Source: Arthrobacter sp. Bz4
Lineage (GTDB): Bacteria; Actinomycetota; Actinomycetes; Actinomycetales; Micrococcaceae
Assembly: GCF_003075455.1 (NCBI RefSeq)
Contig: NZ_QDAE01000001.1
Span: 1 to 64,000 of the forward strand
Reading direction: 5' to 3'
Length of the DNA: 64,000 bases
The position numbers were made by a program, and so were the translations under genes. The notes below the pieces were generated by a model. It ran no database searches. It was not told where the DNA came from and saw only the letters and a program-made list of their open reading frames with translations. This document shows, in pieces, positions 21,905 to 32,374 of the stretch (position 1 is its first letter; each line of letters opens with the position of its first letter).

Positions 21905-23445
21905 GGCCTGCGCCACGTCCTTCCATCACGCGCGAGGAGCTCGTCAGCTGACGCTGGGCCCCAACTTCCCGGGACATACTTTTCCGGCTGGTCCCCGAGG
22001 GCCGCCCAGTACTCCTCAAACGGGTCGAGGATCTTCCAGGACAGTTCGACTTCTTCGTGCCGCGGGAACAGAGGTGGCTCACCCAGCAGAACATCGAGGA
22101 TGAGCCGCTCGTAGGCTTCAGGACTGGATTCGGTGAAGGAGTGGCCATAGCCAAAGTCCATCGTGACGTCCCTGACCTCCATCTGGGTGCCCGGCACCTT
22201 GGAGCCAAACCTGATCGTGGCCCCCTCATCCGGTTGCACCCTGATCACCACGGCGTTCTGGCCAAAGTCATCCTCGGCGTGGTCCCTGAACAGCAGGTTC
22301 GGTGCGCGCTTAAAGACGACGGCGATCTCGGTCACCCGGCGTCCCAGGCGCTTACCGGCGCGGAGGTAGAACGGTACGCCGCTCCACCTCCGGGTGTGAA
22401 TGTCCAGCCGGATGGCCGCAAAACTTTCGGAAGTGGAGTGCTTCGGAATGCCCTCCTCCTCCAGGAAACCCTTGACCTGCTCCCCGCCCTGCCAGCCGGC
22501 GTCGTACTGACCGCGCGCCGATGACCCAGACAGGTCGTCCGGCAACTTGACGGCTGCGAGGACCTTTTCCTTTTCGGCCCGCAGGTCATTGGCGTTGAAG
22601 GAAATCGGTTCTTCCATCGCGGTGAGCGCCAACAGCTGCAACAGGTGGTTCTGGATGACGTCGCGGGCCGCCCCGACGCCGTCGTAATACCCGGCCCGGC
22701 TGCCGATGCCAATATCCTCGGCCATGGTGATCTGCACGTGGTCAACATATTTGGCGTTCCACAACGGTTCGAAGAGCTGGTTGGCGAACCGGAGAGCAAG
22801 GATGTTCTGGACCGTCTCCTTGCCAAGGTAATGGTCAATCCTGAACACGGCGTCCGGTGGGAACACCTGCTCAACAACCCTATTCAGCTCACGGGCCGAC
22901 TGCAGGTTGTGGCCGAACGGCTTCTCGATCACCACCCGCCGCCACTGTCCCTCGCCGGGCTGCGCCAGGCCGTGCTCGGAGAGCTTCTGGCACACCAGCT
23001 CGAAGTCCTTCGGGGGGATGGACAGGTAGAACGCATGGTTGCCGCGGGTGCCGCGACTGGAGTCCAGTTCGGCCAGCGTCACTTCGAGGCGGCCGAAGGC
23101 GTCGTCGTCGTCGAAATTGCCCTGCACAAACCTGATGCCGGCCGAGAGCTGTTCCCAGACCGTCTCATCGAACGGGGTGCGCGAATACTGGGTGACGGCT
23201 TCCCGCACCTCCTCAATGAACCGCTCATCGTCCCACTCCCTGCGGCCGAACCCGATGAGGGCGAAACTGGGGGGCAGCAAGCCACGGTTGGCAAGATCGT
23301 AGATCGCCGGCATGAGCTTTTTACGGGCGAGGTCGCCGGTAACGCCGAAAAGCACCAGGGCGGATGGTCCGGCGATGCGGTTCAACCGCCGGTCGCGGGG
23401 ATCCCGCAGCGGGTTAGCCGGCCGGGCCTCTGCAGAATCGTGCAC
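21901..23445 (-). CDS. zwf: Glucose-6-phosphate 1-dehydrogenase
   Basis: 514 residues. The NADP-binding loop is FGVTGDLARKKLMPA and the active-site signature is RIDHYLGKE, with the catalytic His-Asp pair inside. It makes 6-phosphogluconolactone, the substrate of the Pgl encoded downstream. Start GTG at 23445, 78 bases after pgi. Confidence 0.96.
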   Translation of the reverse strand: MHDSAEARPANPLRDPRDRRLNRIAGPSALVLFGVTGDLARKKLMPAIYDLANRGLLPPSFALIGFGRREWDDERFIEEVREAVTQYSRTPFDETVWEQLSAGIRFVQGNFDDDDAFGRLEVTLAELDSSRGTRGNHAFYLSIPPKDFELVCQKLSEHGLAQPGEGQWRRVVIEKPFGHNLQSARELNRVVEQVFPPDAVFRIDHYLGKETVQNILALRFANQLFEPLWNAKYVDHVQITMAEDIGIGSRAGYYDGVGAARDVIQNHLLQLLALTAMEEPISFNANDLRAEKEKVLAAVKLPDDLSGSSARGQYDAGWQGGEQVKGFLEEEGIPKHSTSESFAAIRLDIHTRRWSGVPFYLRAGKRLGRRVTEIAVVFKRAPNLLFRDHAEDDFGQNAVVIRVQPDEGATIRFGSKVPGTQMEVRDVTMDFGYGHSFTESSPEAYERLILDVLLGEPPLFPRHEEVELSWKILDPFEEYWAALGDQPEKYVPGSWGPASADELLARDGRTWRRP

Positions 23446-23523
23446 TATGCGGTACCGCTTTCAGTGGTTGCCCGCTGGCCGGCAGCCCCGCCCGAAAGGT
23501 GGGTAATCACCTGGCTGAGCTGT

Positions 23524-25104
23524 TCAGCCCGCGGCGCGGTCAGCGAGATGGAGACGAAGGACGGGACGTCCCTTGCCGGCGAGAACCTGGGCGTCGCCCG
23601 CTGCCTGGGCGGTGATCAGTTCCCCGAAGGTGAACGGACGGTCCGGGATGGCCAGATCCTCGGCTGCTGCACCGGTGATGGACAGGAAAACGCCCTGTGC
23701 CGGGCCGCCCTTGTGGAACTGACCGGTGGAATGCAGGAAACGCGGGCCCCAGCCGAACGTGACCGGCCGGGAGGTGAGCGAGGCCAGCGGTGACCTGATG
23801 CCCTCCAACGAGGCCTGCTCGGACCGGTCCAGGTAAGCCTGGACCGACAGATAGCCGTCCGGCGCCAGGCTGGAGAAGAGGCGCTGCAACGCATCACCGA
23901 GGGTGCTCGCCTCACCCAGCAGACCACTGTCGGCGCGAATCTCGACTGCGCCGTCCACGAAGTTGGCCGGCGCAGTTTCGGGCTGTTCGTCGAGCAACCC
24001 CCGCGCCGCGACCTTCGCCGCCTCAACATCGGGCTGGTCGAAGGGGTTGATGCCCAACAGTCGCCCTGCCACTGCTGTAGCGAACTCCCACACGAGAAGC
24101 TGGCTGCCGAGGCTCCCGCTCACGGTCACCTGGTTCCCAACCGGCTCCACGTCGGCGTCGGGCGCGGTCAGGCGGACGGTGAGGACGTCGTCGGCGGCGG
24201 TAACAATCTCCGGAGCACCCTCCTCGGCGACGACCGGGAGCACCCCGGTGCCGAGCTTGCCGGTGGATTCCGCGATCAGCTGCTCGGCCCAGTCGGCCAG
24301 ACCGGGAATGCCTGACGCCTCATCGGCGAAGACGATCTTGTCCCGCAGCGGGTTGGTGGCGCCCAACACCGCGCCGAGCCGCAACCCAATGTTGGTCGGG
24401 TCGTCGTCGCCCAGGAACTCGGCGGTTTCCTCGGCTGCGTCGAGGAGGGCGTCGAGGTCGACGCCGGCTAGGCCCGATGGCACCAGACCGAAAGCGGTGA
24501 GCGCCGAATACCTGCCGCCAACATTCGGGTTGGCGTTGAAGACCGCGCGGTAGCCGGCCTCGCGGGCTGAACCGTCCAGCGGTGATCCCGGGTCGGTCAC
24601 GATAACCACCCGGGTGAGCGGATCAATGCCGGCGGCAGTGAACGCTGCCTCGAAGATCCTCCGCTGCGAGTCAGTTTCGACGGTCGAACCCGACTTGGAC
24701 GACACCACGACAGCCGTCTCGGCCAACCGGTCCTCCACCGTCCGGCGCACCTGATCCGGGTCGGTTGAGTCGAGCACTGTCAGCTCCACACCGGCGGTCC
24801 GGGTGATCACCTCGGGGGCGAGGGAGGATCCGCCCATTCCGCACAGGACGATCCGGCTGACACCCTCGGCGTGCAGGGTGGCCCGCAGTTCCATGATGCC
24901 CGGGACGAGGCCGCGGGAAGCCTCGACAAGGTCAACCCAGCCCAGCCTGACGGCCGCTTCCGACTCGGCGTCGTGACCCCACAGGGTGGGGTCCTTCGCC
25001 ATCAGTCGTGATGCCACCTGATCCTCGACGAGGGTGCCGGTAACACGGTCAATCGCTTCGAGTGCAGCGCCAGCCGCTGCGAGCGTCATGGAACTCATTG
25101 TCAT
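23524..25104 (-). CDS. pgi: Glucose-6-phosphate isomerase
   Basis: 526 residues, the actinobacterial form of phosphoglucose isomerase with SIS-type sugar-phosphate binding. VVVSSKSGSTVET is the sugar-phosphate signature and LCGMGGSSLAPE the N-terminal SIS loop. It interconverts glucose-6-phosphate and fructose-6-phosphate, joining glycolysis and the pentose-phosphate pathway. The start overlaps the tal stop by one base (TAATG). Confidence 0.92.
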   Translation of the reverse strand: MTMSSMTLAAAGAALEAIDRVTGTLVEDQVASRLMAKDPTLWGHDAESEAAVRLGWVDLVEASRGLVPGIMELRATLHAEGVSRIVLCGMGGSSLAPEVITRTAGVELTVLDSTDPDQVRRTVEDRLAETAVVVSSKSGSTVETDSQRRIFEAAFTAAGIDPLTRVVIVTDPGSPLDGSAREAGYRAVFNANPNVGGRYSALTAFGLVPSGLAGVDLDALLDAAEETAEFLGDDDPTNIGLRLGAVLGATNPLRDKIVFADEASGIPGLADWAEQLIAESTGKLGTGVLPVVAEEGAPEIVTAADDVLTVRLTAPDADVEPVGNQVTVSGSLGSQLLVWEFATAVAGRLLGINPFDQPDVEAAKVAARGLLDEQPETAPANFVDGAVEIRADSGLLGEASTLGDALQRLFSSLAPDGYLSVQAYLDRSEQASLEGIRSPLASLTSRPVTFGWGPRFLHSTGQFHKGGPAQGVFLSITGAAAEDLAIPDRPFTFGELITAQAAGDAQVLAGKGRPVLRLHLADRAAG

Positions 25105-26216
25105 TAACCCCTTGCCGTATCCAGTGCGGTCTGAACTGTTTCGAGTAGCTCGTTCCAGCTGGTCACAAACTTTTCGAGGCCTTCGACCTCGAGCTGCTCA
25201 ACTACCTCAAGATAGGAGATCCCGATGTTTTCGAGGCTGTTCAGCACTGAGTTGGCGTCGTCGTACGTTCCGGTGATCGTATCGCCGGTGATCACCCCGT
25301 GGTCCGCCGTCGCCTCAAGCGTTTTTTCGGGCATGGTGTTGACGACGCCGGGTGCCACCAGTTCGGTGACGTACAGGGTGTCAGGTAGTGCCGGGTCCTT
25401 GACCCCGGTGGATGCCCACAGGGGACGCTGCCGCCGGGCTCCGGCGGCAGCGAGAACTTCCCACCGCTCCGTCTCGAACAGCTCCTCGTACACCTGGTAG
25501 GCGAGCCGGGCGTTCGCCAACCCTGCCTTGCCTTTCAACGCTGCGGCTTCGTCGGTCCCGATGCCGTCCAGACGCTTGTCGATCTCGCTGTCCACGCGGG
25601 ACACGAAGAAGGATGCGACCGAGTGGATGGTCGAGAGGTCGAACCCGTTTTCCTTCGCCTGCTCGATGCCGAGCATGAAGGCGTTGATCACAGCCCGGTA
25701 GCGCTCCAGGGAGAAGATCAGGGTGACGTTGACGCTGATCCCGGCGGCAAGGGTGCACGCAATTGCTTCGAGGCCCTCGACGGTGGCGGGGATCTTGATC
25801 AGGACATTTGATCGCTGCACCTTGGCGTGGAGGCGCTTAGCCTCGGCGATGGTGCCCTCGGTATCCCGGGACAACCGGGGGTCAACCTCGATGGACACGC
25901 GACCGTCGACGCCGCCGGTGCTCTTGGCTGCTGCGCCGAAGATGTCGCAGGCCTGGGCGACGTCGTGGGTGGTGATGTCGAAGACAGCGTCATTGACGGG
26001 GATGTTGGCTGCAGCCAACGCCTCGACCTGGGTCGCGTAGGACTCGCCCTGCTGCAGTGCCGCGGCGAAGATGCTGGGGTTGGTGGTGACGCCAACCACG
26101 TTGCGTTCCTCGATCAGGTGCTTGAAGGCGCCCGAGTTGATGCGCTCCCGTGAAAGGTCATCGAGCCAGATCGATACGCCGGCCGCGGAAAGGTCTGATG
26201 TGGGTGTTGAAGTCAT
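25104..26216 (-). CDS. tal: Transaldolase
   Basis: 370 residues, actinobacterial-type transaldolase. The Schiff-base lysine is in NVLIKIPAT, and [21 protein letters not shown] and [12 protein letters not shown] are conserved. It transfers dihydroxyacetone between sugar phosphates. The ATG at 26216 has AAGGAGATCCACC upstream. It lies 26 bases after tkt and is coupled to pgi. Confidence 0.95.
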   Translation of the reverse strand: MTSTPTSDLSAAGVSIWLDDLSRERINSGAFKHLIEERNVVGVTTNPSIFAAALQQGESYATQVEALAAANIPVNDAVFDITTHDVAQACDIFGAAAKSTGGVDGRVSIEVDPRLSRDTEGTIAEAKRLHAKVQRSNVLIKIPATVEGLEAIACTLAAGISVNVTLIFSLERYRAVINAFMLGIEQAKENGFDLSTIHSVASFFVSRVDSEIDKRLDGIGTDEAAALKGKAGLANARLAYQVYEELFETERWEVLAAAGARRQRPLWASTGVKDPALPDTLYVTELVAPGVVNTMPEKTLEATADHGVITGDTITGTYDDANSVLNSLENIGISYLEVVEQLEVEGLEKFVTSWNELLETVQTALDTARG

Positions 26217-26242
26217 GGTGGATCTCCTTGAATTGTCGGCTG

Positions 26243-28423
26243 TTACTGCTGGTCGCCGGTTTCGGATGATGCGGGGCCGGACCACGCCGGCGTGCCGTTG
26301 GGTGCCCGGTGGTCGCCTGCAACAGCGATGGAGTCGCGGGCTGCCTGGACGACGGCGTCGGCGGTGATGCCGAATTCGTTGAACAGCCGCTTGTAATCAG
26401 CGGATGCACCGAAGTGTTCCAGGGACACTGACCTGCCGGCATCGCCAATGAGTTCGCGCCAGCCGAGGGCCACCCCGGCCTCCACGGAAACCCGCGCCTT
26501 GACGGTGCCGGGAAGCACCGATTCACGGTAGGTCTCGTCCTGGCGGTTGAACCATTCAAGGCTCGGCATCGAAACGACGCGGGTAGCGATGCCCTCCGCC
26601 TGCAGTGTTTCGCGTGCCTCAACAGCCAGCTGAACCTCCGAGCCGGTGCCGATCAGGATGACATCGGGAGTGCCGCCGGTCGCTTCGGCGAGGACGTAGG
26701 CACCCTTGGCTGCGCCTTCAGCTGAGCCGAAGGTGTCGCCGTCAGCTGCACCGGTGCCGCGTGCATAGGTGGGAATGTTCTGCCGGGTCAGGACGATCCC
26801 CGCCGGGTTCTCGGTGTTTTCGAGGATGGTGCGCCAGGCGACGGCCACCTCGTTGGCATCACCCGGGCGGACGACGTCGAGCCCTGGAATTGCGCGCAGG
26901 GCGGCCAATTGCTCCACCGGCTGGTGGGTGGGACCGTCTTCGCCCAGGCCGATGGAGTCATGGGTCCAGACATAGATGGACGGGACCCCCATGAGTGCGC
27001 CCAACCGGACGGCCGGACGCTGGTAGTCGCTGAAGATCAGGAAGGTGCCGGAGAACGCCCGGGTGCTGCTGTGCATCACGATGCCGTTGACGATCGCGGC
27101 TGCTGCATGCTCGCGGATCCCGAAGTGCAGCACCCGGCCGTACGGGTTGCCCTGCCAGGTGTCGGTCTGCTTGCCCTCGGGGATGAACGACGGCGACCCC
27201 TCGATCGTCGTATTGTTCGATTCTGCGAGGTCGGCCGAGCCACCCCACAGTTCCGGGAGCACCGGGCCAATGGCTGAGAGCACTTTGCCGGATGCGGCCC
27301 GCGTGGACATGTCCTTGCCCGCCTCAAATTCGGGCAGGGCGTCATCCCATTTGGCCGGGAGGGTCCGGGAGGCGATCCGGTCGAGGAGCTTGGCGTTCTC
27401 GGGGTTGGCCTGCTGCCAGGCGCCAAATGATTTGTCCCATTCGGAGCGCAGGGCCTGCCCGCGGTCGCTGACCTGCCGGGCGTGGTCCAACACCTCGGGG
27501 GCGACGTCGAAGTGCTTGGCCGGATCGAGGCCGAGGGTCTCCTTGAGGGCTGCGACCTCGTCTGCGCCGAGGGCCGAACCGTGGATCTTGCCGGTGTTCT
27601 GCTTCGTCGGTGCCGGCCAGCCAATGATGGTCCGCAGTGACACGATCGAGGGCCTGGACGTCTCGTCCCGAGCCGCTGTCAGGGCGTTGTACAGTTCCTG
27701 GACGTCTTCGACGTAGTCGCCGGTCTTGGTCCAGTCAACGCGCTGGACATGCCAGCCGTAGGCCTCGTAGCGCCCGAGTACGTCCTCAGTGAACGCGATG
27801 TCGGTGTCGTCCTCGATGGAGATGTGGTTCTCGTCGTAGAGGACCACCAGATTGCCGAGCTCCTGGTGTCCGGCCAGCGACGAGGCTTCAGCCGTGACAC
27901 CCTCCTGGAGGTCGCCGTCGGACGCGATCACCCAGATGGTGTGGTCGAATGGACTCTCGCCGGCGGCGGTATCGGGATCCATCATGCCGCGCATCCGGCG
28001 CTGGGCGAAGGCGAACCCGACTGCCGAGGCTAGGCCCTGACCCAGCGGCCCGGTGGTGATTTCGACGCCGGCGGTGTGGCGGTATTCCGGGTGGCCGGGG
28101 GTTTTCGAGCCCCAGGTCCGCAGGGACTGGAGGTCCTCGAGTTCCAGTCCGTACCCGGAGAGGAAGAGCTGAATGTAAAGGGTCAAGGAGGTGTGGCCCG
28201 GCGACAGCACAAACCGGTCGCGGCCGGTCCACTCAGGCTGGGAGGGGTCATGCCGGATTAGTTTCTGGAACAGCAGGTAGGCCGCGGGCGCCAGGCTCAT
28301 AGCCGTGCCGGGGTGGCCGTTTCCCACCTTCTCCACAGCGTCTGCTGCCAACACCCGGACGGTATCCACCGCACGCGTGTCCAGTTCGGTCCAGGTCAGT
28401 TCTTGCGTATCAAGCTGCGGCAC
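26243..28423 (-). CDS. tkt: Transketolase
   Basis: 726 residues. The N-terminal [16 protein letters not shown], the thiamine-diphosphate motif [14 protein letters not shown], the Pyr-domain segment [12 protein letters not shown] and the C-terminal domain are complete. It moves two-carbon units in the pentose-phosphate pathway. GTG start at 28423. It is the first gene of the six-gene minus-strand operon; ctaB diverges from it. Confidence 0.96.
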   Translation of the reverse strand: MPQLDTQELTWTELDTRAVDTVRVLAADAVEKVGNGHPGTAMSLAPAAYLLFQKLIRHDPSQPEWTGRDRFVLSPGHTSLTLYIQLFLSGYGLELEDLQSLRTWGSKTPGHPEYRHTAGVEITTGPLGQGLASAVGFAFAQRRMRGMMDPDTAAGESPFDHTIWVIASDGDLQEGVTAEASSLAGHQELGNLVVLYDENHISIEDDTDIAFTEDVLGRYEAYGWHVQRVDWTKTGDYVEDVQELYNALTAARDETSRPSIVSLRTIIGWPAPTKQNTGKIHGSALGADEVAALKETLGLDPAKHFDVAPEVLDHARQVSDRGQALRSEWDKSFGAWQQANPENAKLLDRIASRTLPAKWDDALPEFEAGKDMSTRAASGKVLSAIGPVLPELWGGSADLAESNNTTIEGSPSFIPEGKQTDTWQGNPYGRVLHFGIREHAAAAIVNGIVMHSSTRAFSGTFLIFSDYQRPAVRLGALMGVPSIYVWTHDSIGLGEDGPTHQPVEQLAALRAIPGLDVVRPGDANEVAVAWRTILENTENPAGIVLTRQNIPTYARGTGAADGDTFGSAEGAAKGAYVLAEATGGTPDVILIGTGSEVQLAVEARETLQAEGIATRVVSMPSLEWFNRQDETYRESVLPGTVKARVSVEAGVALGWRELIGDAGRSVSLEHFGASADYKRLFNEFGITADAVVQAARDSIAVAGDHRAPNGTPAWSGPASSETGDQQ

Positions 28424-28769
28424 GAAACCTCAGCCCCTCTCTGTGCTCCACGGCCAGCGCCGCGGCGCCCTGTGGGACTGGCGATCGCCGTCTTTGCGCA
28501 CCGGAACAACTGGCCGTTCACCGTTGTAAAAACCTGCATTCTGGCTACCCACGCCCCGCGGCCACCATTTTACCGGCGGAAACGGGCTGGGCATTAGGGT
28601 CAACCCTATCGTCTTGGGCCGGTTTTCAAATTTGTGGTTCACATCGTGACGTGACGAGTCTCCGGGGCGCATCCGGCGAGGTTACTTCTACAGTCTGTAA
28701 AATCTGGGAGGGAGGGGACGGTATGATGAGAGAGGACTTTCCCCCCAGCAGAAACGGCAGTGTTACCTC
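28424..28769. other. Divergent intergenic region between tkt and ctaB
   Basis: 346 bp without a credible gene, presumably holding the two outward promoters. It contains a 6-bp-arm inverted repeat, TAGGGTCAACCCTA (28595-28608), and a purine-rich GGGAGGGAGGGG run just before a TATGAT hexamer (28722). I could not place a matching -35 element at the usual distance. Confidence 0.6.
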
Positions 28770-29714
28770 GTGAAGACCGAGCAGGATCCGGGCCTTGCCA
28801 GCACAACGGGCACCAGTACGGGTTTCAAACGCAAGGCCAAGGCCTATCTCGCTCTGACCAAGCCTCGCGTGATCGAGCTGCTGCTGGTCACCACACTGCC
28901 AACCATGATTTTCGCCCAGGGCGGACTACCCGGTGTCTGGCTGATGATTTCGACCATGGTCGGTGGCGCACTGGCCGCCGGCAGCGCCGGTTCGTTCAAC
29001 TGTTACATTGACCGCGACATCGACAAGGTGATGCACCGCACCGAGAAGCGGCCGCTGGTCACCGGTGAGGTTTCCCCCCGCGAAGCCCTGATCTTTTCCT
29101 GGGTGCTCGGCGTTGCCGCCATTACCCTGCTGTGGTTCGGCGCCAACCCCTTGACCGCTGGTCTCGGCGTGGTAGCCATCTTCTTCTATGTGGTCATCTA
29201 CTCGCTGATTCTGAAACGCCGCACGCCGCAGAACATTGTCTGGGGCGGAGCCGCTGGCTGCATGCCGGTACTGATTGCCTGGGCCGCTGTCACGAACACC
29301 ATTGAGTGGCCAGCCGTGGTCCTCTTCCTCATCATTTTCCTGTGGACGCCGCCGCACTACTGGCCGCTCTCCATGAAGTACAGCGACGATTACAACGCGG
29401 CCAAGGTGCCGATGCTGGGCGCGATCGCCGGTGCCCGCGTTGTGTCCGTCCAGGTGGTCCTCTACGCCTACGCAACGGTCGCCTGCTCACTGCTGCTCAT
29501 CCCCGTGGGCGGGGCGGGCTGGGTATTCACCGTCGCGGCCCTCGCCGCCGGTATCTGGTTCCTGTCGGAAACCCACAAGCTCCACACCTCTGCGGTGCGC
29601 GGCACGGTCACTGACAAGGGCTCCATGAAGGTGTTCCACGGCTCGATCAGCTACCTCACCGTAGTGTTCCTCGCGCTGGCCATTGATCCGTTCATCGGCG
29701 GCCCGGTCTTCTAA
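28770..29714 (+). CDS. ctaB: Protohaem IX farnesyltransferase (haem O synthase)
   Basis: 314 residues, a UbiA-superfamily polytopic membrane prenyltransferase. The first aspartate-rich motif is [15 protein letters not shown] and the second region is [14 protein letters not shown]. It adds a farnesyl group to haem B to make haem O for cytochrome oxidase. GTG start. CtaA, which converts haem O to haem A, is encoded nearby on the other strand. Confidence 0.94.
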   Translation: MKTEQDPGLASTTGTSTGFKRKAKAYLALTKPRVIELLLVTTLPTMIFAQGGLPGVWLMISTMVGGALAAGSAGSFNCYIDRDIDKVMHRTEKRPLVTGEVSPREALIFSWVLGVAAITLLWFGANPLTAGLGVVAIFFYVVIYSLILKRRTPQNIVWGGAAGCMPVLIAWAAVTNTIEWPAVVLFLIIFLWTPPHYWPLSMKYSDDYNAAKVPMLGAIAGARVVSVQVVLYAYATVACSLLLIPVGGAGWVFTVAALAAGIWFLSETHKLHTSAVRGTVTDKGSMKVFHGSISYLTVVFLALAIDPFIGGPVF

Positions 29715-29740
29715 CCAGTGGGTACGACTAGCATGGGCAC

Positions 29741-30640
29741 ATGGTGTTCAACGGTCTAATCGCGTATCCAGTCACTCCCTTTCACGGGAACGGTGACATC
29801 AACTTCCCCGAGCTGGCGTCGCTGGTGTCCTCCCTCGCGTCCTCGGGGGTCGATGCCATCGCGGTGCTGGGCTCCTCGGGTAGTTTCGCCTACCTCAGCG
29901 CCGCTGAACGATCGCAGGTCGCCTCGACCGCCGTCGACGCCGCCCAGGAGTCCGGCGTTCCCGTCGTGGTGGGGATCAGCTCGGTGGGGACGAGGGAAGT
30001 GCTCGACGCCGCCCGGGACGCCGAGCGCGCCGGAGCCTCAGGTGTGGTGCTCTCACCGGTGTCTTATGTGCCGTTGAACAACGATGAGGTGGCGACCCAG
30101 ACCGCTGCCGTCTGCGAGGTCACGTCCTTGCCGATCTGCCTTTACAACAACCCCGGCACCACCCAGTTCCACTACGACCTGGAACTGGTCGCCGAACTCC
30201 TTGACCTCCCCAATGTGCAGGCGTTCAAGGACACTGCCACCGACGTGGTGTCCTTCCGGCAGCGCTACGACAGGTTGCGGTCACTGACCAGCCAGCCGTT
30301 CAGCCATGGGCTGAGCGGGGACCTGCTGATCGCCTCGGGCGATATCGCAGCGGACGCCTGGCATACCGGTCCCGCGGCGCTGCTTCCCCGCGCCTACACC
30401 GAGTTTCGGGCGGCGGTAGTCAGTGGGGATGGTGCCCGGATTGCTGAGTCGCGGAAGCTTCTGCTGCCGGTGGTGCAGGCCGTCCTGCGGCTGCGGAAGC
30501 TGAGCGGGCTTCATTCACTGGCGAAAGCGTGTGGCATCGACGCCGGGGACCCGCGGCTGCCGGTATTACCCGTGCCGGGTAGTGAGCAGCGCGACCTGGC
30601 ACGCCTGATCGACGCGCTTGAGGTTATCGGTCGTCTCTGA
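29741..30640 (+). CDS. Dihydrodipicolinate synthase-family aldolase
   Basis: 299 residues, a DapA/NanA-type class I aldolase barrel. Expected residues are present: the substrate loop LGSSGSFAYLS, the catalytic tyrosine in LYNNPGT and the Schiff-base lysine in VQAFKDTATD. The specific substrate is unknown. The canonical substrate motif GTTGE is replaced by GSSGS, so it is probably not the lysine-pathway enzyme. Its 3' end overlaps the convergent ctaA by 17 bases. Confidence 0.85.
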   Translation: MVFNGLIAYPVTPFHGNGDINFPELASLVSSLASSGVDAIAVLGSSGSFAYLSAAERSQVASTAVDAAQESGVPVVVGISSVGTREVLDAARDAERAGASGVVLSPVSYVPLNNDEVATQTAAVCEVTSLPICLYNNPGTTQFHYDLELVAELLDLPNVQAFKDTATDVVSFRQRYDRLRSLTSQPFSHGLSGDLLIASGDIAADAWHTGPAALLPRAYTEFRAAVVSGDGARIAESRKLLLPVVQAVLRLRKLSGLHSLAKACGIDAGDPRLPVLPVPGSEQRDLARLIDALEVIGRL

Positions 30641-31625
30641 AGCCCGCGGGCTCCGAGGCGACACCGTGGTCGTCGGATTCCAGTGTGGCCCGCTCCTGGC
30701 GGCTTGCCGCCAGATAGACGCTGTTGGCCATGGCCGCCGTCAGCACTGATGCTCCGAGCATATGCAGGGCCACCAGCACGACGGGCAGGTGCAGAAAGTG
30801 CTGCAGGTAGCCGAGGGCGCCCTGGGCAAGAACCACCGCGGCGAGGATCACCACCGATGTCCTGAGTCGTGACGCTGCCGACTCGCGGTACACCAGCACC
30901 AGCGCGACGGCGACCGTGAGTACCAGCAGATAGACCGGCGCCGCGTGGATCCGGGTCATGAGGTCGGGGTCGAGGTTGTTCCGGGCGGCGCCAGCGTCAC
31001 CGGCGTGCGGGCCGGATCCGGTGACGATCACTCCGAGGAAGACCGTGATGGCTGTCAGCACTGCCGCAGCGGTCAGGATCTGACGCAGCAGCCGTGATCC
31101 CAGCGGCGCGGCCGACGTTGCCGCCTGCGCGGTGGTGATCCGTGCCCGGTTGACCAGCACCGTGGCAAGGACAATCAGAACCATCGAGACGATGAAATGC
31201 CAGCCGACCACCCAGGGGTTGAGCTGGGTCAGCACCGTGATGCCGCCGAGGATAGCCTGCGCGGGGATGCCTGCGGCCAGCGCGATGGCGAGCCGGAACA
31301 GGTCCTTGCGTTCCTTGCGCAGATTCCAGAGGGATACCACCATGGCGATGGCAATGGCTGTCAACACGAAGGTCAGCAGCCGGTTGCCGAACTCGATCAC
31401 CCCGTGGATGCCCATCTCCGGTGTATTGACGATCGACGTGGCGGTGCACCTGGGCCACTCAGGGCAGCCCAATCCTGAGGCCGTGAGCCGCACGGCACCG
31501 CCGGTCACCACGATCATGATCTGGGAGATCAGCGAGGCGAGGGCCAGACCGCGAACGGACCGCGAGTTGGTGCGGGGGAGTTTCGCTGTGAGACGGCTCC
31601 AGCCGGTGGGTGCAGGGTGTGTCAT
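30624..31625 (-). CDS. ctaA: Haem A synthase (COX15/CtaA family)
   Basis: 333 residues with about eight membrane helices. GGAVRLTASGLGCPEWPRC is the N-terminal haem-A-synthase signature with its cysteine pair, and EFGNRLLT, VGWHFIVSM and RIHAAPVYLL carry the haem-ligand histidines. It oxidises haem O to haem A. The ATG at 31625 has GGAG eight bases upstream. It follows the ABC permease by five bases, so it may share that transcript. Confidence 0.92.
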   Translation of the reverse strand: MTHPAPTGWSRLTAKLPRTNSRSVRGLALASLISQIMIVVTGGAVRLTASGLGCPEWPRCTATSIVNTPEMGIHGVIEFGNRLLTFVLTAIAIAMVVSLWNLRKERKDLFRLAIALAAGIPAQAILGGITVLTQLNPWVVGWHFIVSMVLIVLATVLVNRARITTAQAATSAAPLGSRLLRQILTAAAVLTAITVFLGVIVTGSGPHAGDAGAARNNLDPDLMTRIHAAPVYLLVLTVAVALVLVYRESAASRLRTSVVILAAVVLAQGALGYLQHFLHLPVVLVALHMLGASVLTAAMANSVYLAASRQERATLESDDHGVASEPAGFRDDR

Positions 31626-31630
31626 GTGTG

Positions 31631-32374
31631 CTAACTCCATTTGAACCAGCGGATGGCGGCGAGGCTGGACAGGAAGGCCCACGCCGCGAGGATAAGGAAC
31701 GCAGGAAGGTTGAAGGCCCCGTCGATGAGCGCCGACCGTAGTCCGTCGCCCAGCGCCGAGGACGGCAGGATGTCAACGAACGGCCGCATGGCATCGGGCA
31801 GCAGCGTCCCGGGGAGCACAATACCGCCGGCCACGGCCAGCAGGATCCACACCAGGTTGGTCACGGCAAGCGTCGCCTCCGGCCGGAGGGTTCCAGCCAC
31901 CAGGAGGCCCAGGGCTGTGAATGCCGCAGCGCCGACGATCAATTGCACCAGCCCAGGCAGCATCCCCGCAGCATCCGGGCGCCATCCCAGCAGGACCGCA
32001 ACGGTACCGATGACCACCAGCTGGACTGCCAGGACAACGACGACGCCGAGCACCTTCCCCAGGATCAGCCCTGGTTTACCCAGGGGAGTAGTGGACAGGA
32101 ACCGCAGCACGCCGTAGCGGCGGTCGAAGCCGGTAGCGATGCCCTGCCCGGTGAAGGCAGTGGACATGGCACAGAGCGCAATGATGCCCGGGGTCGCTGC
32201 GTCGATTCGGCTGTCCGCCATCCCGTCAAGGAACGGCGTCAGGACCAGGACCACCAGACCGAGCAGGGGCAACGCAATGGCCAGGACCAGTTGTTCCCCG
32301 TTGCGGAGCATGGACAGCGCCTCGTAGCGGCCCTGCAGGAGGATGCGTTTAGCCAGCGGAGCGGCAGTGCTCAT
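31631..32374 (-). CDS. ABC-2 type transporter permease
   Basis: 247 residues with about six membrane helices. The overall plan (a long helix, a soluble segment, then a tight group of helices with GLLVAGTLRPEATLAVTNL) fits ABC-2 exporters. The ATG at 32374 overlaps the stop of the ATPase gene (ATGA). This pair commonly sits next to ctaA in actinobacteria; cargo unknown. Confidence 0.88.
   Translation of the reverse strand: MSTAAPLAKRILLQGRYEALSMLRNGEQLVLAIALPLLGLVVLVLTPFLDGMADSRIDAATPGIIALCAMSTAFTGQGIATGFDRRYGVLRFLSTTPLGKPGLILGKVLGVVVVLAVQLVVIGTVAVLLGWRPDAAGMLPGLVQLIVGAAAFTALGLLVAGTLRPEATLAVTNLVWILLAVAGGIVLPGTLLPDAMRPFVDILPSSALGDGLRSALIDGAFNLPAFLILAAWAFLSSLAAIRWFKWS

Noticed and set aside
22645-23793. 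382-codon plus-strand frame
   Set aside because: Antisense to zwf and pgi, both intact.
28722-28727. TATGAT as the ctaB -10 element
   Set aside because: No -35-like hexamer at 16-19 bases upstream, so the promoter is not called.
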